Shown here: in pieces, positions 18,089 to 28,978 of the stretch
How the letters are laid out: every line of letters starts with the position of its first letter
Numbering within the stretch: position 1 is the first letter of the stretch
Assembly (NCBI RefSeq): GCF_001458395.1
Contig: NZ_CYSR01000018.1
Location: forward strand, 1-61,224
Reading direction: 5' to 3'
DNA: 61,224 nt
From: Leisingera aquaemixtae
Lineage (GTDB): Bacteria > Pseudomonadota > Alphaproteobacteria > Rhodobacterales > Rhodobacteraceae
Notes under the pieces: model-generated
The model's database searches: none
Told to the model about the DNA's origin: nothing
What the model saw: the letters and a program-made list of their open reading frames with translations, nothing else
Made by a program: the position numbers and the translations under genes

Positions 18089-19015
18089 ATGACCGACCCC
18101 TCCCGAGAGCTCCCGAGGAAACGCGCCCGCACCGCCCTTGGGGTGGTGGCAGGCCTGCTCTTTCTGCTCACCGGCGCCCTTGGCCTGTCCGGGCGCAGCG
18201 ATTGGAACCCGCTTGCCACTGTCCCTGAGCAGACGGCAGAGACCATCGCGGCGTCAGCGGTAACGGTCTATGTGTCGTTGCGGGCGATCAACGCCGCGCT
18301 GTCCACGGCGCAGGAGATCGAGGTGGGCGCGTCGGTTGTCGGGCAGGCGAGCCTGCAGCCCTTGAAGGTGCTGGAACCCGTCGATGACACGGTGGAGCGC
18401 GTGGCCGATGCCGTGTTCCTGGTTGCAGCCGGCGCCGCGCTTGCCGCAGTGGGTCTGGCGCCGGTGGTGTCCATTGGCCTCGTTGTGCTCGGCGCCGCGC
18501 TGCTGGGCCGGGTCTCCCTCGGCCGCAGTCCCGTTCTCTCCAGGACAGTGAAACCGCTTTGCGATAAGGGGATCGCCCTGGGCATTGCGGTCGGCTTTGC
18601 CATCCCCTCTGTGTTCGTGCTGGCTGTGTGGGTCGGGGAGCAGGCCACCGCGGCGCAGATGAGCGCTGCCATGGCTGAGCTTGATGCCGTCGCGCAGGAG
18701 GCGAATTTCCTGATCGGCGCGGAGGTCGATGAGGCAGAGGCGGTGTCTCCGGCAGAGGAAGGAGATGCAGGGGTATTGGGATGGCTGAGCAGCCGGATCA
18801 GCGAAGCCGGCGACAGCGTGAGCGGTGTTTTTGAGCAGAGCGGCCGGTATCTGGACGCCGCGCAGGTCTTTGTGGAGGAAGCCGACACGATCCTGCGCTC
18901 CTCCTTGACCATCATCGGCATCTTCACCCTCCGGATGCTCGTCTTGCCGGTCTTCCTGCTGTGGGGCGCATTGTCGCTGCTCAGGACGGTTTTGCGCCCT
19001 GCGGGTGAAAGGTGA
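18089..19015 (+). CDS. Hypothetical multi-pass membrane protein
   Basis: The product is 308 residues from the ATG at 18089. Hydrophobic segments are seen near residues 14-33 (ALGVVAGLLFLLTGALGLSG), 106-145 (VFLVAAGAALAAVGLAPVVSIGLVVLGAALLG), 160-180 (GIALGIAVGFAIPSVFVLAVWVG) and near the C-terminus (IIGIFTLRMLVLPVFLLWGAL). An acidic stretch (EVDEAEAVSPAEEGD) and a helical segment lie between the last two. No family is recognised with certainty. It lies between rpmD and the DUF1127 genes, with its own start and no close downstream partner. Confidence 0.7.
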   Translation: MTDPSRELPRKRARTALGVVAGLLFLLTGALGLSGRSDWNPLATVPEQTAETIAASAVTVYVSLRAINAALSTAQEIEVGASVVGQASLQPLKVLEPVDDTVERVADAVFLVAAGAALAAVGLAPVVSIGLVVLGAALLGRVSLGRSPVLSRTVKPLCDKGIALGIAVGFAIPSVFVLAVWVGEQATAAQMSAAMAELDAVAQEANFLIGAEVDEAEAVSPAEEGDAGVLGWLSSRISEAGDSVSGVFEQSGRYLDAAQVFVEEADTILRSSLTIIGIFTLRMLVLPVFLLWGALSLLRTVLRPAGER

Positions 19016-19280
19016 TGCCCTCAGCACCCCTCGCGTAAGAAGCGCCTGGCCTGCGTGGTTGGCCGGCCCGCGGTCCGGGCACCCGCATATGCCTTCGCAG
19101 GTCTGGCCGGGGCAGGGCGCGGTTATCCGACCCAAGGCCCCTTGCAGCGCGTGCATAGCGGCTTGCCGGCTGCGTCAGTTGTTGGAATCGGGCGGCGCTC
19201 CTATCTCGGGGCTGTCACAGAAAAGACCACACAACGGACCGCCGGGAATAGGCCCGGCCCAAGAGACAAGGATCACCAAG

Positions 19281-19493
19281 ATGGCACATGTTATTTCTGC
19301 TGCCCCGTCGCTCAGCCTGACCGCCCGCATCCGCCGCACCGTCGAGGGCGTGCTGGAAGCCTGGGCGCTGCACAGCGAATACCAGCGCACCTATAATGAG
19401 CTGGACGCGCTCTCCGATCACGAGCTGGCCGACATCGGCGTGCGCCGCAGCGATATCGCTGACATCGCGCAGCAGCACGTTTATGGCAAGTAA
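19281..19493 (+). CDS. DUF1127 small protein (first copy)
   Basis: The product is 70 residues, starting MAHVISAAPSLSLTARI after CAAGG. The C-terminal half carries the DUF1127 signature: NELDALSDHELADIGVRRSDI followed by the short basic-aromatic end HVYGK. In Rhodobacter and Agrobacterium relatives, DUF1127 proteins are small Arg-rich proteins linked to stress and RNA turnover. They are often co-transcribed with CcsR/cuckoo small RNAs. Here a CU-rich-loop hairpin begins eight bases after the stop codon. Confidence 0.88.
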   Translation: MAHVISAAPSLSLTARIRRTVEGVLEAWALHSEYQRTYNELDALSDHELADIGVRRSDIADIAQQHVYGK

Positions 19494-19500
19494 TTTTCCC

Positions 19501-19577
19501 GCCCGGGCACTCTTCTCCTCCTCCTCTTCAAGCCCGGGCCAAAGCGCCTCTGCCCCATCCGGGGCGGGGGCGTTTTC
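19501..19577 (+). ncRNA. CcsR/cuckoo-like small RNA downstream of DUF1127 copy 1
   Basis: A perfect 8-bp stem GCCCGGGC/GCCCGGGC (19501-19508 with 19532-19539) encloses a 23-base loop rich in CUCCUCCUCCUC. An intrinsic terminator follows immediately (stem 19544-19556 with 19561-19572, then TTTT). A CCUCCUCC-type loop plus terminator hairpin just after a DUF1127 gene is the published layout of CcsR/cuckoo RNAs in alphaproteobacteria. Expression and processing from the mRNA 3' end are inferred. Confidence 0.65.
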
Positions 19578-19756
19578 TTTTGCCAAGGGGGCAGGATTGC
19601 GGTTGCGGGCGTGCTATGCGGCGGCTGCATATCCGCCAGACCAAAGCAGCCGTTGTACCCGCCCGGATGCGTCCTTATGTCCCGTTCACTTCAAAGGAAC
19701 AGATCAAGCACCGCACCGGGAGCCCGTCCCGGCACCGATGTGAAGGAAAAAGAATA

Positions 19757-19972
19757 ATGGCTTATTCGACACTCTCCGCCCCTGCCTCCGCCGGCTTCTC
19801 CACCCGCCTGCGCGGCATCGCCGCCGGCCTGCTGCAGAACTGGAAGCTGCGCCGCGACTACCGGCAGACCGTCCACGCCCTGCGCGCTCTGTCCGCCCGC
19901 GACCTGGCCGACATCGGCCTCAGCCGCTGCGCCATCCCCGGCGCCGCCCGCGAGCACGTCTACGGCAAGTGA
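19757..19972 (+). CDS. DUF1127 small protein (second copy)
   Basis: The product is 71 residues, preceded by GAAGGAAAAAG. The N-terminus is Ala/Ser-rich, then NWKLRRDYRQTVHALRALSARDLADIGLSRCAI and the same HVYGK ending as the first copy. The copies are clearly paralogous in the last 35 residues and diverged in front. Like the first, it is followed directly by a CU-rich hairpin and a terminator. Confidence 0.88.
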   Translation: MAYSTLSAPASAGFSTRLRGIAAGLLQNWKLRRDYRQTVHALRALSARDLADIGLSRCAIPGAAREHVYGK

Positions 19973-19979
19973 TCTCCAC

Positions 19980-20056
19980 GGCCGGCGGCGGATCCTCCTC
20001 CCTCTCCAACGCCTGGCCCAAAAGCGCCCCTGCCATCCCGGCGGGGGCGTTTTTGT
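19980..20056 (+). ncRNA. CcsR/cuckoo-like small RNA downstream of DUF1127 copy 2
   Basis: The stem is GGCCGGCG (19980-19987) with CGCC-T-GGCC (20010-20018, one bulged T). It presents a loop containing CCTCCTCCCTCTCC, which includes the exact CCUCCUCCC motif of CcsR RNAs. A terminator hairpin (about 20022-20050) with a T-tract follows. The sequence differs from copy 1 but the layout is the same, so the unit is duplicated as protein plus RNA. Confidence 0.68.
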
Positions 20057-20428
20057 TTTCTGCACAGAGAAGGCCGCGGCCCTTCGCGGCTTCAGGGCCT
20101 GAAGCCGCCGTTGCGCAGCCGCCGTACGCCCCGCCTACGGCGAATTAACCCGTCCAAGGCAATATCATCCCCGGTTATGATCACCCGCCGGGCCTGACAC
20201 CCCCGGCACCTGGAACTGGGCTCCGGCGTGGCAGCCGGAGCGCGTGAGACGCGTTTTCGCATGGGGACATCCCCATCCCATCTCCACCCCGGCGGCGCCG
20301 CCACCCTTTAACAGACGGCCCACGACGGAACGGACACAGAGAGACAGACGGAACAGAGAGCAACCGGCAGGGCAGGGGCCTTGGCGGCTGGTCCCGCGCG
20401 CTGTGGGATATGGCCTAGCCCGCGGGGC

Positions 20429-20457
20429 TTGATCCCATCCCCCAACCCGTCTATAGG
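20429..20457 (+). promoter_or_regulatory. Putative promoter of the rplO block
   Basis: TTGATC (20429-20434), 17 bp, TATAGG (20452-20457). Predicted start is near 20464, about 90 bases before rplO. Confidence 0.62.
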
Positions 20458-20553
20458 CACCCGGTGGCGTTCTGCGCCACGGAATCACCAATCAAGAAAA
20501 GCCGCGGTCGGGCCATCACGCTTCGGGGCCCGCATCCGGCAAGGAGAAGCGAC

Positions 20554-21024
20554 ATGAAACTTCACGAACTGCGCGACAATCCCGGCGCCGCCAAGAAACG
20601 CACCCGTGTGGCCCGTGGCCCGGGTTCCGGCAAAGGTAAAATGGGCGGCCGTGGTATCAAGGGCCAGAAATCCCGTTCGGGCGTCTCGATCAATGGCTAC
20701 GAAGGCGGCCAGATGCCGCTCTACCAGCGTCTGCCCAAGCGCGGCTTCAACAAGCCGAACCGCAAGGCATACGCCGTTGTGAACCTGGGCCTGATCCAGA
20801 AATTCATCGACGCAGGCAAGCTGGACGCAGCCGAGATCACCGAAGATTCGCTGGTCGCATCCGGCCTGGTCCGCCGCAAGCTGGACGGCATCCGCGTCCT
20901 GGCCAAAGGCGAACTGACCACTAAAGCCACCATCGCGGTCACCGGCGCGTCGAAAGCCGCTGTTGAGGCCGTTGAAAAAGCTGGCGGCGCTCTGACTGTG
21001 GCAACTGCAGCCGCCGCAGAGTAA
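20554..21024 (+). CDS. rplO: 50S ribosomal protein L15
   Basis: The product is 156 residues from the ATG at 20554, preceded by AAGGAGAAG. The glycine-rich [23 protein letters not shown] tail that snakes into 23S rRNA and the [12 protein letters not shown] motif are diagnostic. It heads the rplO-secY-adk block. Confidence 0.97.
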   Translation: MKLHELRDNPGAAKKRTRVARGPGSGKGKMGGRGIKGQKSRSGVSINGYEGGQMPLYQRLPKRGFNKPNRKAYAVVNLGLIQKFIDAGKLDAAEITEDSLVASGLVRRKLDGIRVLAKGELTTKATIAVTGASKAAVEAVEKAGGALTVATAAAAE

Positions 21025-21134
21025 CGGCTTGTGAGCGGCGCCAATGCCGCATACATAGGCCTAAGTTTTCCTAGAACGCCGCCCGAGCCGGAAAACGGTT
21101 CCGGGCGGCGTTTCGCTAAAGAAGAGACCTTTTC

Positions 21135-22495
<1,361 letters not shown>

Positions 22496-22499
<4 letters not shown>

Positions 22500-23143
22500 C
22501 CAACATTATTCTCCTTGGCCCGCCTGGTGCGGGCAAAGGCACGCAGGCGCGCTATCTTGTGGAAAGCCGCGGCATGGTGCAGCTCAGCACCGGTGACATG
22601 CTGCGCGAGGCCCAGACCTCGGGCACCGATATGGGCAAGAAGGTTGCCGCCATCATGGCCGAGGGCAAGCTGGTCACCGACCAGATCGTGATCGGCCTGA
22701 TCCGCGAGAAGCTGCAGGGCGGCGCCGAGGGCGGCTTTATCTTCGACGGCTTCCCGCGCACCCTGGCCCAGGCCGACGCGCTGGCCAAGCTGCTCGATGA
22801 GATGGACCTGAAGCTTGACGCCGTGATCGAGATGCAGGTGGATGACGAGGCGCTGGTCGCCCGCATCACCGGCCGCTCCACCTGCGGCGGCTGCGGCGAG
22901 GTCTACCACGACCAGACCAAACCCTGGCCCGCGGACGGCAAATGCGCCAACTGCGGCTCCACCGAGGTCAAGCGCCGGGCGGACGACAATGAGGACAGCC
23001 TCAAGACCCGCCTGATGGAATACTACAAGAAGACTTCGCCGCTGATCGGCTACTACTACGCCAAGGGCAACCTCCAGCGCATCGACGGCCTCGCCTCGAT
23101 CGAGGAAGTGCGCAAGAACATGGCCTGGATCATGGGCGAATAA
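22496..23143 (+). CDS. adk: Adenylate kinase with zinc-type lid
   Basis: The product is 215 residues with P-loop GPPGAGKGT (8-16) and the AMP-binding [10 protein letters not shown]. The long lid carries four Cys (CGGC and CANC pairs near 129-153), so it should bind zinc. It interconverts ATP, AMP and ADP. secY-adk is a classic pair. Confidence 0.97.
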
Positions 23144-23169
23144 CCCGCCCGTTTACCGGTTCGAAGTGT

Positions 23170-23197
23170 CCCGTGCTGCATAAGCACGGGGCATTTT
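23170..23197 (+). terminator. Probable terminator after adk
   Basis: CCCGTGCT, loop GCATA, AGCACGGG, then GCATTTTC. The stem is 8 bp with a short, slightly displaced T-run. Confidence 0.6.
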
Positions 23198-23214
23198 CAT
23201 TTCCGGAGGCCCCG

Positions 23215-23610
23215 ATGCCCGCACCCTGTCTGCAACTGTCCGCCGCATGTGCCGCGATGATTGCCCTGTCCGGCCCGTTGTCTGCACAGCAGCTCTATCT
23301 TGATGATGCCGCTGCCTGCGACCGTGTGCTGATCAGCGAGGACGGGGTTCTGGACTATGCAGCCGAGGGCGGCTTGATCCTGGACAGCAGCGGCTTCAAC
23401 TCGATGGAATATTTTTGCAGCTTCCAGCCGCCGATCCGGTTTGGCCAGCGCAGCTACAGCGCAACCGATCACACGGGCCGCTGCGAACTGCCGGGGCCGC
23501 AGTACTTCCCGCAGCTGTTCACGATTGTACTGGACCCGGAGGAGCCGGGCACAGTATCCATCTGGATGGGCGAGGCTGAGCCGCTGCGCTTCTTTGCCTG
23601 CAGCAGCTGA
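23215..23610 (+). CDS. Small secreted hypothetical protein
   Basis: The product is 131 residues from the ATG at 23215, chosen because GGAGG lies just upstream and it begins directly with a signal peptide (LQLSAACAAMIALSGPLSAQQ, cleavage after SAQ or ASA-like). The mature part has several Cys (AACDRV, YFCSF, GRCELP, FFACSS) that could form disulfides in the periplasm. No family is recognised. It is inserted between adk and rpsM. Confidence 0.65.
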   Translation: MPAPCLQLSAACAAMIALSGPLSAQQLYLDDAAACDRVLISEDGVLDYAAEGGLILDSSGFNSMEYFCSFQPPIRFGQRSYSATDHTGRCELPGPQYFPQLFTIVLDPEEPGTVSIWMGEAEPLRFFACSS

Positions 23611-23833
23611 CGGGGCAGGGGCAGCCTTCCGCGTTTTCGCAGATCACGGGTTGACCCTCGCGGTAATTCCACATAGGCAACCCCATCCCTTCTGGGAATG
23701 ATTCCCGGCGGATGGATTCGTCTGTCTGCCTTACCACCTCGAAATGCTGGACCCTCTGGCCACACTGCCACGGTCAAGTGTTGTGAAAAAAGGTTCCGGC
23801 GTTACGGAACCGCAACGAAAAGGAAAGTGACAC

Positions 23834-24202
23834 GTGGCACGTATTGCCGGCGTTAACATCCCGACTGCAAAGCGGGTTCCCATCGCCCTCACCTATATCA
23901 CCGGTATCGGCAACACCTCGGCGAAAGCGATCTGCGACGCCGTTGGCATCGACCCGACCCGCCGTGTGAACGAACTGTCCGACGCTGAAGTTCTGGCCGT
24001 GCGCGAGCACATCGACGCCAACTACACCGTCGAAGGCGACCTGCGCCGTGAAGTGCAGATGAACATCAAGCGCCTGATGGACCTCGGCTGCTACCGTGGC
24101 CTGCGCCACCGCCGCAACCTGCCGGTCCGCGGTCAGCGTACCCATACCAACGCCCGCACCCGCAAGGGCCCGGCGAAGCCGATCGCCGGCAAGAAGAAGT
24201 AA
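23834..24202 (+). CDS. rpsM: 30S ribosomal protein S13
   Basis: The product is 122 residues starting at a GTG ([15 protein letters not shown]), with GGAAAG upstream; initiation at GTG would insert Met. It has the helix-two-turn-helix region and the basic tail [15 protein letters not shown]13 bridges to the large subunit at the head. It is the first gene of the alpha block (rpsM-rpsK-rpoA-rplQ). Confidence 0.97.
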   Translation: MARIAGVNIPTAKRVPIALTYITGIGNTSAKAICDAVGIDPTRRVNELSDAEVLAVREHIDANYTVEGDLRREVQMNIKRLMDLGCYRGLRHRRNLPVRGQRTHTNARTRKGPAKPIAGKKK

Positions 24203-24216
24203 GGGAGGCTTGATCA

Positions 24217-24606
24217 ATGGCACGCGATAAATCCCGCATTAAGCGTAAAGAGCGCAAGAACATCGCCACCGGCGTTGCTCACGTGAACTCTTCGTTCAAC
24301 AACACCAAGATCCTGATCTCCGACGTGCAGGGCAACGCGATCTCCTGGTCGTCGGCCGGCACCATGGGCTTCAAAGGCTCGCGGAAATCGACCCCCTATG
24401 CCGCTCAGATGGCTGCAGAAGATGCAGGCAAGAAGGCACAGGAACACGGTGTGAAGACCCTGGAAGTCGAAGTTCAGGGCCCCGGTTCGGGCCGTGAATC
24501 GGCGCTGCGCGCGCTGGCCGCTGTCGGTTTCAACATCACCTCGATCCGTGATGTGACCCCGATCGCACACAACGGCTGCCGCCCGCCGAAGCGCCGCCGC
24601 GTCTAA
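24217..24606 (+). CDS. rpsK: 30S ribosomal protein S11
   Basis: The product is 129 residues with [24 protein letters not shown] and the invariant ending [17 protein letters not shown] ([13 protein letters not shown]). S11 lies at the platform near the Shine-Dalgarno helix. GGGAGG precedes the start. Confidence 0.98.
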   Translation: MARDKSRIKRKERKNIATGVAHVNSSFNNTKILISDVQGNAISWSSAGTMGFKGSRKSTPYAAQMAAEDAGKKAQEHGVKTLEVEVQGPGSGRESALRALAAVGFNITSIRDVTPIAHNGCRPPKRRRV

Positions 24607-24619
24607 TCCGCATTTTTTG

Positions 24620-24650
24620 CTGGGGCCCCGCTTGATTCGCAGGGCCCCAG
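24620..24650 (+). promoter_or_regulatory. Hairpin in the rpsK-rpoA gap
   Basis: CTGGGGCCC and GGGCCCCAG, 9 bp with a 13-base loop. TTTTTT lies before rather than after the stem, so on the plus strand it is not a canonical terminator. It sits 70 bases before rpoA. Confidence 0.4.
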
Positions 24651-24719
24651 TGCGTCATTTAAACCTCGGGCGTCCTTGGCCTTCCGGACATGGGGCAAGG
24701 ACAGGAATGGAGGGAACGC

Positions 24720-25736
24720 ATGATCCACAAGAACTGGGCAGAGCTGATCAAGCCGGCACAGCTGGAAGTGAAGCCGGGCAACGATCCTGCACGCCAGGCA
24801 ACCGTTGTTGCAGAGCCGCTGGAACGCGGTTTCGGCCTGACCCTGGGCAACGCGCTGCGCCGCGTGCTGATGAGCTCGCTGCAAGGCGCCGCCATCACCA
24901 GCGTGCAGATCGACAACGTGCTGCACGAGTTTTCCAGCGTCGCAGGTGTGCGTGAAGACGTCACCGACATCATCCTGAACCTCAAGCAGGTCTCCCTGCG
25001 CATGGAAGTCGAAGGCCCCAAGCGCCTGTCGATCAATGCCAAGGGCCCGGCAGTCGTCACCGCAGGCGACATTGCTGAGACCTCCGGCATCGAGGTTCTG
25101 AACCGCGATCACGTGATCTGCCACCTGGACGACGGCGCCGACCTGTTCATGGAACTGACCGTGAACACCGGCAAGGGCTATGTCTCTGCAGACAAGAACA
25201 AGCCGGAAGACGCACCGATCGGCCTGATCCCGATCGACGCGATCTACTCGCCGGTCAAGAAGGTCTCCTATGACGTTCAGCCGACCCGTGAGGGCCAGGT
25301 GCTGGACTATGACAAGCTGACCATGAAGGTGGAAACCGACGGCTCCATCACCCCCGATGACGCCGTGGCCTTTGCTGCCCGCATCCTGCAGGACCAGCTG
25401 GGCATCTTCGTCAACTTCGACGAGCCGGAATCGGCTGGCCGCCAGGACGAGGACGATGGTCTGGAGTTCAACCCGCTTCTGCTGAAGAAAGTGGACGAGC
25501 TGGAACTGTCGGTGCGTTCGGCAAACTGCCTGAAGAACGACAACATCGTCTATATCGGCGACCTGATACAGAAGACCGAAGCGGAGATGCTGCGCACCCC
25601 GAACTTCGGCCGCAAGTCGCTGAACGAGATCAAGGAAGTGCTGTCGGGCATGGGCCTGCACCTTGGCATGGACGTCGAGGACTGGCCGCCGGACAACATC
25701 GAAGATCTGGCCAAAAAGTTCGAAGACAGCTTCTAA
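24720..25736 (+). CDS. rpoA: RNA polymerase alpha subunit
   Basis: The product is 338 residues from the ATG at 24720 ([15 protein letters not shown]). The N-terminal assembly domain has [24 protein letters not shown]. The C-terminal domain has [44 protein letters not shown], which contacts UP elements and activators. It ends with a Phe-rich acidic tail. rplQ follows after 143 bases. Confidence 0.98.
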   Translation: MIHKNWAELIKPAQLEVKPGNDPARQATVVAEPLERGFGLTLGNALRRVLMSSLQGAAITSVQIDNVLHEFSSVAGVREDVTDIILNLKQVSLRMEVEGPKRLSINAKGPAVVTAGDIAETSGIEVLNRDHVICHLDDGADLFMELTVNTGKGYVSADKNKPEDAPIGLIPIDAIYSPVKKVSYDVQPTREGQVLDYDKLTMKVETDGSITPDDAVAFAARILQDQLGIFVNFDEPESAGRQDEDDGLEFNPLLLKKVDELELSVRSANCLKNDNIVYIGDLIQKTEAEMLRTPNFGRKSLNEIKEVLSGMGLHLGMDVEDWPPDNIEDLAKKFEDSF

Positions 25737-25879
25737 GGCATGTCTTTGAGGGGAGGGCCAAGGTCCTCCCCGATACATTCCCGGGTTTGGCCGGGGACAA
25801 TCGGGCACCTGCCCCAAGGAGAGCAGCTGACACGCATCAGCCGCCTGACAAAGCAAAACGCAAGACAAGGAACTGAAAA

Positions 25880-26308
25880 ATGCGTCACGCACGTGGTTAC
25901 CGCCGCCTGAACCGTACTCATGAGCACCGCAAGGCCCTGTTCTCCAACATGGCCGGCTCGCTGATCGAGCACGAGCAGATCAAGACCACCCTGCCCAAAG
26001 CAAAAGAACTGCGCCCGATCGTTGAAAAACTGATCACTCTGGCGAAGCGCGGCGATCTGCACGCCCGCCGTCAGGCAGCTTCCAAGCTGAAAGAGGACAA
26101 GGACGTCGCAAAACTGTTCGAGGTTCTGGGCCCGCGCTACAAGGACCGTCAGGGCGGCTATGTCCGTGTCCTGAAGGCCGGCTTCCGCTATGGCGACATG
26201 GCTCCGATGGCGATCATCGAGTTCGTCGACCGCGACGTTTCCGCCAAAGGCGCCGCCGACAAGGCCCGCCTGGCAGCAGAAGAAGCAGCCGCCGAAGCTG
26301 AAGAATAA
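25880..26308 (+). CDS. rplQ: 50S ribosomal protein L17
   Basis: The product is 142 residues, [24 protein letters not shown], with [21 protein letters not shown]. The C-terminus is extended with Ala/Glu. L17 sits at the tunnel exit. It ends the ribosomal protein region and is followed by a strong terminator. Confidence 0.98.
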   Translation: MRHARGYRRLNRTHEHRKALFSNMAGSLIEHEQIKTTLPKAKELRPIVEKLITLAKRGDLHARRQAASKLKEDKDVAKLFEVLGPRYKDRQGGYVRVLKAGFRYGDMAPMAIIEFVDRDVSAKGAADKARLAAEEAAAEAEE

Positions 26309-26341
26309 GACGCGCTGACCCTATCGGGTTTGACTGTCTGG

Positions 26342-26369
26342 CCCCCGCTCCCCCGGAGCGGGGGTTTTT
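26342..26369 (+). terminator. Intrinsic terminator after rplQ
   Basis: CCCCCGCTCC, loop CCC, GGAGCGGGGG, TTTTT. Confidence 0.93.
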
Positions 26370-26477
26370 CGTGACGCGACGACAATCTGCGGATGTTTTG
26401 GATTCACTTTTTGTGCGAAAGAGAATCGTAATTTTATTCTGATTTCACTGCCGTATCCCTTTAGTTCCGGATCGGTC

Positions 26478-28883
26478 GTGATGAAAAAGAAGAACCCTCC
26501 CGCAGCCAGGCGGTTTTCCCTGGCAAACCTCAGTACGAAAACAAAAATCGTTTCGGTGGCCCTGTTTCCGCTGCTGCTGGTGCTTGGCGTCGGCGTGATG
26601 GCAGTTCTGGACCTGGGCCGTATGGAGAAGACCTCCAAGGCGGTCGATCATACCGGACGGATCCTGAGCGAGTCGCAATCGCTGGCTGTGGCGGCGCTGG
26701 ACATGGAAGCCGGGCTGCGCGGCTACCTGCTGGCCGGGCGGGAAGAGTTTCTGGTGCCCTATGAGGCAGGCCAGGCTGACCTGGCAGAGGCGCTGACGGC
26801 GCTCAAGGCCCTGGCGGCGGATGATCCCCAAATGCTGGCGGACCTGAAGGAGGCGGAACAGATCCTGGCCGGCTGGCAGGAGAACGTGGCCGCTGGCGCC
26901 ATCGACCTGCGCCGCGAAATCGGCGACGCCATGAGCATGAACGACATGGCGGACGCGGTGAAGAAGTCCAAGGGCCGGGTCCTGTTTGATGAGTTCCGCG
27001 CCGAAGTCGGCAAGATCATCGCGGACGAGGAGGTGGAGCTTGCCAACCGCCGCAACATCTTCTCCTCGCTGGTCAATGCCGGGATCGCCGATCCGGATTA
27101 TCTGAGCGCCTCGCTGGAAGAGGTGGAAGAGGCCCATGAGGTGATCAGCACCGCCAAGGACCTTCTGGCCGCCGCCGTCGACATGGAAACCGGCGTGCGC
27201 GGCTTCCTGCTGGCGGGCGACCGGGCGTTTCTGGACCCCTATATGGAAGGCAACGAGCGCTTCAACGAGATCCTGGCAGACCTGCGGTTGGCCTTCACGG
27301 ACAAGCTGATGCAGACCAACCGCCTGAACACCGTGGCTGAGATCATCGGCAACTGGCGCAATGACGTGGTGGTGCCGATGCTGCAGCTGCGCCGGGTGAT
27401 CGGCAGCGCCGCCACCATGGATGACATGGCCGACCGGGTCGCCGAAGGGCAGGGCAAGGCGTATTTCGACCGCTTCCGCGAAACCCTGGCCTCGCTGCAG
27501 GCCCGCGGCGCTGAGACCATGGCCGCCCGCCGCGCCGCCAGCGACGAGATCGCGGCACAAACCCGGATCATGATTCCCGCCGCCATCGGCGCGGCGATTC
27601 TGATCGGCGCGGTGATGGCGCTGGTCACCAGCTCCGGCATCGCGTCCGGCATCCGCCGCATCGTGGTGTCGATGCGCGGACTGGCCGAAGGCAACAATGC
27701 AGTGGAGATTCACGGCCAGGAGCGCGGCGACGAAGTCGGCGACATGGCCCGCGCGCTGGAGAAGTTCCGCGACGAGCTGGTGCGGATGCAGGAAGCCGAA
27801 CAGCAGAAGGCGCAAAGCAAGGACGCGGAGCTGGCCGGCGTGGTGCAGGAGCTGAGCGAGCGCCTGTCCCGGCTGTCGCACGGCGATCTGACCATCCGCA
27901 TCGAAGACCCCTTCCCGGAGGAGTACGAGCAGCTGCGGGCGGACTTCAACGGCTCGATCGACAACCTCACCGCCACCGTGCAGGAGGTGATCGGCGCTTC
28001 GGCCAGCATCCGCAATGGTGCCGCCGAGATCAGCCAGGCCTCCGACGACCTGTCGCACCGCACCGAAAGCCAGGCCGCGACGCTGGAGGAGACCGCCGCC
28101 GCCATCGACGAGCTGACCGCCAGCGTGCGTTCGGCAGCGGAAGGCGCGCGCAACGTCGAGACCACGGTGCGGGAGGCCCGCCAGGAGGCCGAAAGCAGCG
28201 GCGAGGTGGTGCAGGATGCGGTGACCGCGATGAGCGGCATCGAGGACAGCTCCAACAAGATCTCGCAGATCATCTCGGTGATCGACGACATCGCCTTCCA
28301 GACCAACCTGCTGGCGCTGAATGCCGGCGTCGAGGCCGCCCGCGCGGGCGAGGCGGGCCGCGGCTTTGCGGTCGTCGCCAGCGAGGTGCGCGCCCTGGCG
28401 CAGCGCTCCTCGGATGCGGCGATGGAGATCAAGGCGCTGATCGGCGACAGCTCGCGCCAGGTGGCGGAAGGCGTGGATCTGGTGGGCCGCGCCGGTCAGG
28501 CGCTGCAGTCCATCGCCGGCCGGGTCAGCCATATCTCGCAGCTGGTGTCGGAGATCGCCGAGGGCGCAGCGGAGCAGTCCACCGGCCTGCATGAGATCAA
28601 CACCGGTGTGACCCAGCTGGACCAGGTGACCCAGCAGAACGCGGCGATGGTGGAGCAGGCCACCGCCGCAGGCCACATGCTGAACACCGATGCGATCAAG
28701 CTGGCCGAACTGGTGGCGCGCTTCCAGGTGGACGGCAGCGCCGCCGCGCCTGCCGCCCCGGCGGCGCCGGCGCCGTCTGCCCACGGCGGCGATGACTGGG
28801 AGATCGAGGCCAGCCCGCTGCCCGCCGCAGCCATGCCCGCGGCAGAGGGCAATGCCGCCCGCGATCTGTGGCAGGATTTCTGA
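26478..28883 (+). CDS. Methyl-accepting chemotaxis protein with two CHASE3-like sensor modules
   Basis: The product is 801 residues. Membrane segments lie near 25-45 ([21 protein letters not shown]) and 363-385 ([20 protein letters not shown]). The periplasmic part contains two similar modules, each with a xAAxDMExGxRGxLLAGxxxFLxPY motif (near 74-97 and 233-256), the mark of CHASE3. HAMP-like segments and the signalling domain follow, with tip [42 protein letters not shown]. It ends in LWQDF, matching the xWxxF tether used by alphaproteobacterial receptors for CheR/CheB. Cytoplasmic residues after HAMP are rich in Glu/Gln methylation candidates. The ligand is unknown. Confidence 0.92.
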   Translation: MMKKKNPPAARRFSLANLSTKTKIVSVALFPLLLVLGVGVMAVLDLGRMEKTSKAVDHTGRILSESQSLAVAALDMEAGLRGYLLAGREEFLVPYEAGQADLAEALTALKALAADDPQMLADLKEAEQILAGWQENVAAGAIDLRREIGDAMSMNDMADAVKKSKGRVLFDEFRAEVGKIIADEEVELANRRNIFSSLVNAGIADPDYLSASLEEVEEAHEVISTAKDLLAAAVDMETGVRGFLLAGDRAFLDPYMEGNERFNEILADLRLAFTDKLMQTNRLNTVAEIIGNWRNDVVVPMLQLRRVIGSAATMDDMADRVAEGQGKAYFDRFRETLASLQARGAETMAARRAASDEIAAQTRIMIPAAIGAAILIGAVMALVTSSGIASGIRRIVVSMRGLAEGNNAVEIHGQERGDEVGDMARALEKFRDELVRMQEAEQQKAQSKDAELAGVVQELSERLSRLSHGDLTIRIEDPFPEEYEQLRADFNGSIDNLTATVQEVIGASASIRNGAAEISQASDDLSHRTESQAATLEETAAAIDELTASVRSAAEGARNVETTVREARQEAESSGEVVQDAVTAMSGIEDSSNKISQIISVIDDIAFQTNLLALNAGVEAARAGEAGRGFAVVASEVRALAQRSSDAAMEIKALIGDSSRQVAEGVDLVGRAGQALQSIAGRVSHISQLVSEIAEGAAEQSTGLHEINTGVTQLDQVTQQNAAMVEQATAAGHMLNTDAIKLAELVARFQVDGSAAAPAAPAAPAPSAHGGDDWEIEASPLPAAAMPAAEGNAARDLWQDF

Positions 28884-28900
28884 CCCGCTCCAGCCGGCAA

Positions 28901-28937
28901 AGCAGGCCCTCCCGCGCGGAGGGCCTGCTGCCATTTT
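28901..28937 (+). terminator. Probable terminator after the chemoreceptor gene
   Basis: A perfect 12-bp stem AGCAGGCCCTCC/GGAGGGCCTGCT with loop CGCGC, then GCCATTTTC. The T-run is short and offset. Confidence 0.7.
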
Positions 28938-28942
28938 CCGGG

Positions 28943-28971
28943 GTGACAGGGGGGCGAATCTCCGCTAGCGT
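28943..28971 (+). promoter_or_regulatory. Putative promoter of the aroG leader
   Basis: GTGACA (28943-28948), 17 bp, TAGCGT (28966-28971). The predicted start (about 28978-28979) coincides with the ATG of the leader peptide. No Shine-Dalgarno sequence is seen before that ATG, so the leader would be leaderless. Confidence 0.45.
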
Positions 28972-28978
28972 CCGGCCC

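Larger units (their letters stand above)
19973..20553. other. DUF1127 to rplO intergenic region
   Basis: After the small RNA-like unit there is a nearly perfect palindrome GCGGCTTCAGG/CCTGAAGCCGC (20086-20108) and an inverted repeat CGCCGTA/TACGGCG (20122-20144). About 250 bases of GC-rich sequence without a credible gene follow, then the rplO promoter and leader. Confidence 0.5.

Noticed and set aside
3689-20553. Misassembly as the cause of the broken ribosomal operon
   Set aside because: Every junction has an intact gene end, a plausible terminator or promoter, and the expected overall gene order, which random joining would not give.
23651-23677. rpsM promoter of the same type as the other ribosomal blocks (TTGACC ... 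CATAGG)
   Set aside because: The spacer is only 15 bp and the -10 deviates, so it is not listed as a feature.
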